A stretch of 64,000 nucleotides of DNA from contig NOKP01000005.1 in NCBI GenBank assembly GCA_002682825.1, positions 868,001-932,000 of the forward strand. Direction: 5' to 3'. This DNA comes from Neonectria sp. B-13 (Eukaryota; Ascomycota; Sordariomycetes; Hypocreales; Nectriaceae). The notes beneath the pieces were generated by a model, which searched no databases, was not told where the DNA came from, and was given only the letters and a program-made list of their open reading frames with translations. Of the stretch, positions 57,526 through 64,000 are shown piece after piece; position 1 is the first letter of the stretch; each line of letters begins with the position of its first letter. Position numbers and translations under genes: made by a program.

Positions 57526-59417
57526 TTAAATGGGATACCTGAAGGACTTCATTTTGAAATCTGTCAAGTCTGCAAATTCCTCGTTCTCAATAATCTCGTG
57601 AACAATACCGTCTAATGTAGAGAATAAACGATTAGTCGTCTATCGGCAACAGATAAAAGGCAGATTAACGCACTCTGTGCATCAATAGCATCTTGCTCAT
57701 CGCGCTTCCTGTTCCAACGCTTATGGACAAGGCCCATGAGCCCTAGAAGAAGGAAGCAAAAGACGAGGAATGCTAACATGGTATATTTAGCAGTCTACAT
57801 ATGTAGAGTCAGTAAATAGACAAATTTATGCCTTGGAGGAGACGGCTTACATAGTAGTTTGGGGCGTCTGACATTCGGTACGTCTGTGGTCCGATGATGT
57901 TGCCAACAGTGTAGCCAAGCTGGTACGACGCACCAAAAGCCAGCTTTTTGGTCGACCCGCCAACACCGGCCGTCATGAACGTGATGACGAATAAAATACT
58001 TATCGGAACTTTTTACGAAATAATTAGCCGGTGAGCACTCTTCGCGGGCTGGAGACTCACATTGCATGGTAATAATATACCCTCCGTATCGGGCGATGTA
58101 GTGTGAGGGCGAAATTGTCAACATCATGATGACGCCTACACATGATAACGCCAAGATGTACATTCCTGCAATGGTTCGGTTTGTGAACTTGGCAACAACT
58201 AATGCGACCAATGTGCCAGCCACGGCTGCGAACCCTGGAGCCATGCTCAATAGAGTTGTCTGCTCAGCGGTGAATCCGAAGGCAGCAATAATTGAAGGCC
58301 CTACATGAACCGAATTAGTGAATTTTCAACCCAACTGAACAGATAAACGTACCGAAAACAGTTATTCCACCATTGGGCAAGCCGGTAGATACCAAAATGA
58401 GGAATATAAGGTATAATCGAGGGTCATAGAATGCTTCTATCAGCTGCGACTTGTTGAATTTCCAGACCTCTGTGCCTGTTCTGTTGTCTCTGCATCTTTC
58501 AAGAGCGATAGTCTTTTCCATTTCCGTTAGCCACTTTGCATCTGTTGGTGACGCGGCAAGAAAAAACCAAAGAACTACACCCAGGCACATTGTGACTCCC
58601 CCTTCAAAGAGGAAGAGGGCCTGCCATCGGAATGTCTTCGCATGCCAGATCAGCCAGGCAAAGAAGCCTCCGAAGACGTTTCCCCAACCAGAGCTGGTGT
58701 ACCAGATGGCAACACGAGAGACTTGTTCTTCTTTGGTATACCATGATCCCAGGATGTAGATGATGATTGGTGCGGTGCACACCTCGATGAAGCCAAGAAG
58801 GAATCGAACAGCTGCAAGGCTGCCAAAGTTGTGGCACACAGCATGCATTGATACGATACCTCCCCAAACGATGACCATCCCAGCGAAGAATTTTGCAAGA
58901 GGAACCCGTTGCATCATGAATGTCATAGGGATTTCTCCCGCAAGATAACCAAAGCTGCAAGGAGTCACTAGTGAGCAGACAGTTCTTATCGCTGAGTAAC
59001 AAGGGCGACATACTATACGATTGAGCCAAGCCAGGAATACTCGCTTGCTGAAAGGTTCGTGTCCTCTTTAATGCCCATGATGTTGGCAAAGGAGAGGCTA
59101 TTCTTGTCTACGAGCATCAGGATATAGACGGTAAGAACCATTGGGATAATTCTCCGGTCTATCTTTTGCAAGACGCGCTTGGCCTCTGGCGAATTGGGAT
59201 CGAATTCGACATGATGAGTGGTGAGCAGAGCCAAAGCCTTGTCCTTTGCCGCTTCCGAGTTCCCAGGAACCTTCTGGATGGACCCCTCAATAACAGAAGG
59301 GGCTCTCTAGATTAATTTGATGTCAATGTAAGATTCTTGAGATATTCAATCATGACGACGTTGTACCTCCAAGTCGTTGGCAGCGGCCGCAACTGATTTC
59401 TCTTCCAATAGTGACAT
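57526..59417 (-). CDS. MFS transporter, Dal5-like anion:cation symporter
   Basis: The start codon at 59417 opens a 17-residue first exon (MSLLEEKSVAAAANDLE). An intron follows, then DRRIIPMVLTVYILMLVDKN in TM1. Further signatures: YFGYLAGEIPMTFMMQRVPL, RFLLGFIEVCTAPIIIYILG, and WYTKEEQVSRVAIWYTSSGW. The second half contains FGFTAEQTTLLSMAPGF and QLGYTVGNIIGPQTYR, ending in a cytoplasmic tail LTDFKMKSFRYPI. Introns lie near 59015-58955, 58350-58300, 58060-58005, 57850-57795 and 57665-57612. It imports a small organic acid or similar anion. It is divergent from the flavocytochrome-like dehydrogenase, consistent with uptake of a hydroxy acid, though the substrate is not proven. Confidence 0.9.
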
Positions 59418-60165
59418 TTTCGCCGTCGTTGGTGATCTTTAGGCAAATAGTCAAAACTGGATGACGGGTCGAGAGAAAACCATGCTGCAGCTCTCCTGTA
59501 TATGCCACCTTTATGCTAAGTCGGCGTCCACTCTTGCAACAATCATCAAGATAAGCTGGGATAAGTTCCCGCTCAGCGTTAATCTGCGGGGAAACAGTCT
59601 AGGGATGTTGGTATCTTGTCTACTGGCGCCATAATTCGATAACGCCAGACGGGCTCACTAAACTTTAGCTTCATCGTAAGGGGGGGGAGCACGAATCGGT
59701 GGCGAGGTATTGACAAGTCAACTACTTGCATATCCCTGTTGGTACTTGACTCAATAATATCAATCGACGTTCTTGTGTCCCCGCGTTGTTTCAACTAACA
59801 ACTTTGCCGGTGATAACGGTGCCCGCAGCCGTGTGATAGCCGAGTAAAAAGGTGCTCGATCCGAGCCCACAACTGACGTGGCTTCAAGGTTGCCGCAAAA
59901 CTCGCCTTAAGTGGATCGTTATTTGAGGTCCAATGGTAGACTAAGAGATTTGTGGTTTATCTTTCTCGGGGGTCCGCAGAGGGTAGATTACCAATCGCTA
60001 CTCTTTTCCAAAGCAACGAGTTCTCGGACCGAACCCACTTGACAACAATCCACGTCCGTTCACCACGAAGACCCGACCCTCTTATTGCCGAACCGAATAA
60101 ATCGTCAGGGTACTATCATCTCCATTGCGAGCTTAGACATTTCTTTTCAGCCACACTAAGTCATC
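59418..60165. promoter_or_regulatory. Divergent promoter between MFS and FMN dehydrogenase genes
   Basis: A 748-bp spacer between two divergent genes. It contains a run of eight or nine G near 59680 and no supported gene. Confidence 0.5.
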
Positions 60166-61905
60166 ATGATAACAAGGTCGGTTATGTCTCTTTCTGAACG
60201 GCCTCCGACTTCAGTTCTAAAAAATTCCAGGTTAAAGGTTAGCCAGCACAGCACCAAGGACAGTTGCTGGATTATTATTAAAGATTTTGCATACGATATC
60301 ACCGACTTTTTAGGCTCTCACCCGGGTGGGAAACATATTCTTCTCAAGCACGCTGGGGGAGACGCTACAGAGGCATTTGAGTCTTTTCATTCGGATGATA
60401 CACTTGAAAACCATCTAAGTTCAAAGTGAGTCTCATATCATGGTGATATGAGCTACCACAATTACTAACCAAAGTTTTAATTGGTGTGATAGACAAAGGA
60501 TTGGACAGGTGACTGGAACAATGTCTGCAAATACCGGGGTTAAAAAGAACCAGGACGTCAACGGAGGTTCGAAAGGGAACAAAGTTTCCCTTCGCTCAAT
60601 AATCAACATTCACGATTTTGAAGTGGCCGCCTCTAAGCTACTGGCTCCTAAATCATATGCTTGTAAGTCACTTTCTGGAGCTCTAGATTCAACAATACTC
60701 ACCCCATGTCTTAGTTTTCAAGGCCGGCGCGGATGACGAAAAGACAGTCGCTTGGAACGAGAAATCATGGAAAGCAGTCAGATTCCGACCCAGAGTTCTG
60801 AAACCCATTGAGAACGTTGACATCTCAACGTCGCTCCTCGGAACCACATTTTCCGCGCCATTTTTCATCGGCCCTGCTGGAGGCGGAAAACTTGCTCATC
60901 CCACTGGTGAGATCAACATAACGAAAGCAGCTGCGAATGCAGATGTCCTGCAATGGGTCTGCAATAACGCTGGCTGCACGCAGCAGCAGATGGCAGATGC
61001 TCGTGGCAACAATCAAGTCCTCTACTGGCAGATCTATCCTCTGCAAGATTTGTCCATCACAGAGCGAGAAATCAAGCAAGCTATTGCCTCCGGGTACAAA
61101 GGATTTGCGTTGACTGTAGATGCAATGCAAGTTGGAAAGCGGGAGAGAGATATGCGACTAAACATTTCTGAATCTGCTGTGAGTAACAAGTGGTGTGGGA
61201 AGGATGGGGCAGCCTCACTAACTATTCACGAAAGGATGTGGGCGATGAAGATGACGGTTTATCTGGTGGAATCTCGGCGACCCGCCCGTACATACGGTCA
61301 CGTCCATAATCCACCATCTAACTCTGCTAACATGTTGTAGGAATGTCTATTCAAAGTTCGACTGGGTCACGGCTATGAAATGGCTCAGGGGAATCACAGA
61401 CCTTCCTATCGCTATCAAGGGAATCCAATGCTGGGAGGACGCCGTGCTTTGCATGCGCTATGATGCCCATCCCTGGCTATCCAACCATGGTGGCCGTCAG
61501 TTGGAGGGCGCACCGTCTGCCCTTGAGACTCTCCTCGAAATACGGGAGCATTGCCCCGAAGTTTTGGAGAAATGCGAGGTCATAGTGGACGGTGGCATCA
61601 CCAGAGGAACCGACATCGTCAAAGCGTTGGCGCTTGGTGCGAAAGGAGTCGGGCTCGGGCGCGCATTTCTGTACGCGCTAGTGTTTGGCGAGCAGGGCGT
61701 CTCTCGGGCTATTCAAATCCTAAAACAGGAAGTTGAGACTGCTATGTCTCTCCTAGGAGTGAACTCGGTTGGCGAACTCAACTCCTCACACGTAAGTATT
61801 ACTGAAGGGTGCAGGGTTTAGGTTGCTGCAAGATTGCTAATTCGAACATAGGTTGACGTCTTGGGGGTGCCTTTTGCTGCTGCCGTCGCGAGAGCACACC
61901 TGTAG
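60166..61905 (+). CDS. Cytochrome b5 / FMN-dependent 2-hydroxyacid dehydrogenase (flavocytochrome b2-like)
   Basis: The N-terminal heme domain has SHPGGKHILLKHAGGDAT (heme-ligand HPGG and a second His in FHSDD). The FMN barrel has FIGPAGGGKLAHPTGE, WQIYPLQD, LTVDA, IAIKGIQCWEDA, LSNHGGRQLEG, IVDGGITRGTDIVKALALGA and GLGRAFLYAL. Residues equivalent to Tyr254, Asp282, Lys349, His373 and Arg376 of yeast flavocytochrome b2 are present. The carboxylate-binding Tyr143 is Phe in YAFFKAGADDE. No clear mitochondrial presequence. It oxidises an alpha-hydroxy acid to the keto acid and passes electrons to cytochrome. Introns lie near 60427-60493, 60664-60715, one between 61180 and 61340, and 61793-61851. 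It lies beside an organic-anion transporter. Confidence 0.9.
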
Positions 61906-62491
61906 AGAGCTTCCTTGTGGTTTCTTTCTCTTGTACTTCCATAGTTTATTTGTCAACATGAAATTTACAGCTTTAACATTAGAATGTGAACTTCAACGTC
62001 TCAATCCTTTGAATGCGTGCCCCGGCTCTGTCTCTAGCCCAGATAACAGAGATGCACTAACTTCCAGGCGTCAAACATTAACATTGGCTAAAATAATCAC
62101 GTTGAACATACAAGAAACAGTACCAACCATCTGAACATCGTCCTGACTTCCGAAATACTTGAACTGCAGATGGCACATTACTTGAAATAATGTATCAGCA
62201 TAAAGATAACTCTATATCCTCGCACACTATTAGATTCCAAGTTAAATCTCTCCTTTAAAGCTAGTGTATCTATAGACGCTTGGTGGTCAAGAAATCTTCA
62301 TAACGCTATGGTGAACAGTCTCACCAAGACTTGCGACAGCGGAGTTGAATCAGATCGCATCCGCAGATCCACCATAATCTTAATTCTTAACTATAATAGG
62401 ACTGGCATTCACAATCTTATCTAGCTTCATCTATGCAGAACGCTCACGTGCGATCTTTTCCTGGGCTGCACATTCACGTAACATATATCAC
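61906..62491. other. Intergenic between convergent genes
   Basis: About 590 bp of 3' flanks. No gene seen. Confidence 0.5.
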
Positions 62492-63807
62492 CTACACGGT
62501 GACCTGTTCCTTCTTGAAGTTGTGTCTGTGATTATGGTTAGGCAATGTGCGAAAGGAACATGAATAGCTCTGCTTACCCAAACTGAGTCTGAGTCTTCTC
62601 GAGGAAGTAATCGCCGCAGGTAACTGGGGGGCTGGAAGACAACAGAACAGTCATTAGTCCAGGTCCAACTGACACAGTCATGGAGGTGATCACATACTAC
62701 TTTCTTAGCGGTCCCTGCATAACGACATTCTTGCGGCCTGTGTTGAAATAGGCAATAGAATAACGGTCAGGGCTCTTGCCCACGTCCTTGGCGCGAACTC
62801 GGTGGAAGTTAGCCTTGAGACGGTCATCGGACCAAGCCACTGCAGGTACCAGTTAACGGAGAAGTCATACACGTCATGACTTTGGGAGGACCCACTAAGC
62901 ATGTCGCCAATGTTGACGACAATTGGTCCAGTTTCGGCTGGGAGGGGCGTGAAGGTATCGCCGATGGCATGGTCATTGTGGCTTTTGCGGCCGGGACAAA
63001 TTTCTAGACCATCTTCACCATCCCTCTGGAAGAGCAGCGTCAGACACCCAACATCGGTGTGGTTTCCAGCTCTCCACGAGCCAGCAGCATTTTCAGAAGC
63101 CATATAATGGATCATGCGCATTTGAGTCAGGTTGTCCTGCGCTGTGACATCCATTGCCTTCATCAGGTGATCCTCGGGGAAGCCAAGGCCGATGGAGAAG
63201 CAATTCACTAATAGCGTGTTCTGTGAGATGAAGGCCATGACTATTCTTGGGAGGCTTAGGAGACTTACAGACTTTCTCGGAAATACCTTCACACTTGGTC
63301 ATGAAGCTCTTAGTAGTCGTGCTGAAGCATGGTACGTGCTCATCACTGGGCCAAGCAGAGTTGCGCTGAAGCCAGAAGGACTCTTTTTGGTCCGGGGTGC
63401 CGGTGCTGGGGCGGATTTGGGACTGAACGGCATGGTTAACAAGGAACTCGAAGCTTACACAGAATACAACATCCTAATGGGTCTTGTACAAGGTAATGAC
63501 TGCAATACCTTATATTCCCATCCATTGTTCGTCGTGATGTCGTGAGGAATCTCAGCCTTGACTTCCCGAGGTAGCTCAAAGAATGCCTTAGAGAGTGCAA
63601 ACTGGTTGTTGATCTCCTCAATGCTGATGCCGTGGTCCACAAGGGTAAAAAAGCCAGCTGTTTCAGCTGCCTCTACAAGTTGCTTAGTGATATCTTCTTT
63701 GCGAGACTCATAGTCTACAGTGAGGTTAGCGGGGTGAACTACAAGAGCATGACAAGAATCCTACCCTTGAGGGAGATAGCTGGCACCGGAGGTTTGATGT
63801 CGGGCAT
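62492..63807 (-). CDS. 2-oxoglutarate/Fe(II) oxygenase, isopenicillin-N-synthase-like
   Basis: Starts MPDIKPPVPAISLK at 63807, then an intron. The DIOX_N domain follows (ETAGFFTLVDHGISIEEINN, AFFELPREVKAEIP, NNGWEYK), then the double-stranded beta-helix. Iron ligands are in NHTDVGCLTLLFQ (HxD). The distal His lies in FHRV and the 2-oxoglutarate Arg in RYSIAYF after a frame-restoring intron near 62840. Last exon near 62530-62492. It hydroxylates, desaturates or cyclises a small molecule using O2. Such enzymes occur in secondary-metabolite and catabolic clusters; here it ends a run with a regulator, hydrolase, transporter and dehydrogenase. Substrate unknown. Confidence 0.88.
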
Positions 63808-64000
63808 TGTGTAAGACTAGAAGGTGTCGAGATAAAAGTGAAAATGGGCTGGATGGACTTTGCAGTAAGATGGCGAGCTGTCTTGTTGCCTGGTTATGTT
63901 GGGATCTTGCGATTCCAGGTATCTAAGTAGATATACGGATGACGCTTTTTGAAGGATAGAAGGAGGAGGCGAGTGAACAACCGAGTCTAGTCTCGTCGCG
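63808..64000. other. Upstream region of the oxygenase gene
   Basis: 193 bp to the window end. No other feature seen. Confidence 0.4.

Overview
The window is nuclear DNA of a filamentous ascomycete (Pezizomycotina). The genes carry many short introns of about 50-65 bp with GTAnGT donors and CTAAC-like branch sites. They encode fungal families: Zn2Cys6 regulators, a subgroup C chitinase, LysM proteins, Dal5-like and MAL-like transporters, an OPT transporter and a GH2 exo-glucosaminidase. Two AT-rich blocks (about 9.65-12.48 kb and 22.9-27.2 kb) show the C-to-T and G-to-A signature of repeat-induced point mutation (RIP). A hypocrealean or related sordariomycete is my guess; the species cannot be read from the sequence.

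Layout. 1-9.2 kb: a subgroup C chitinase (minus, running off the left edge) faces a six-LysM secreted protein (plus), followed by an unrecognised 520-aa protein. 9.65-12.48 kb: RIP block with one retroposon-like repeat. 14.5-21.8 kb: a Zn2Cys6 regulator, a Dal5-like MFS transporter and a divergently transcribed 6-phosphogluconate-dehydrogenase-like enzyme, plausibly one regulated unit. 22.9-35.3 kb: a second RIP block holding four nested retroposon-like insertions. Its host segment is present again, inverted and almost unmutated, at 34.3-35.3 kb. Between them lie a broken Baeyer-Villiger monooxygenase, a small C2H2-like gene, an alpha-glucoside-type sugar transporter, a broken FMN monooxygenase tail and a MITE. 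38.1-44.3 kb: exo-beta-D-glucosaminidase and an OPT peptide transporter. 45.3-51.7 kb: a broken small secreted gene, a regulator-like protein without a zinc cluster, an M15-type peptidase-like secreted protein and a two-module F-box-like protein. 52.2-63.8 kb: a Zn2Cys6 regulator, an alpha/beta hydrolase, a Dal5-like MFS transporter, a cytochrome b5/FMN 2-hydroxyacid dehydrogenase and a 2-oxoglutarate oxygenase, which look like a catabolic or biosynthetic cluster.

The most novel observation is the retroposon-like family: about 1.03 kb, no coding capacity, a 16-bp internal tandem repeat with 3-5 units, and 13-15 bp target duplications. One of its insertions can be compared with an unoccupied copy of its target site inside this same window. 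Exon boundaries were read by eye and may be a base or two off.
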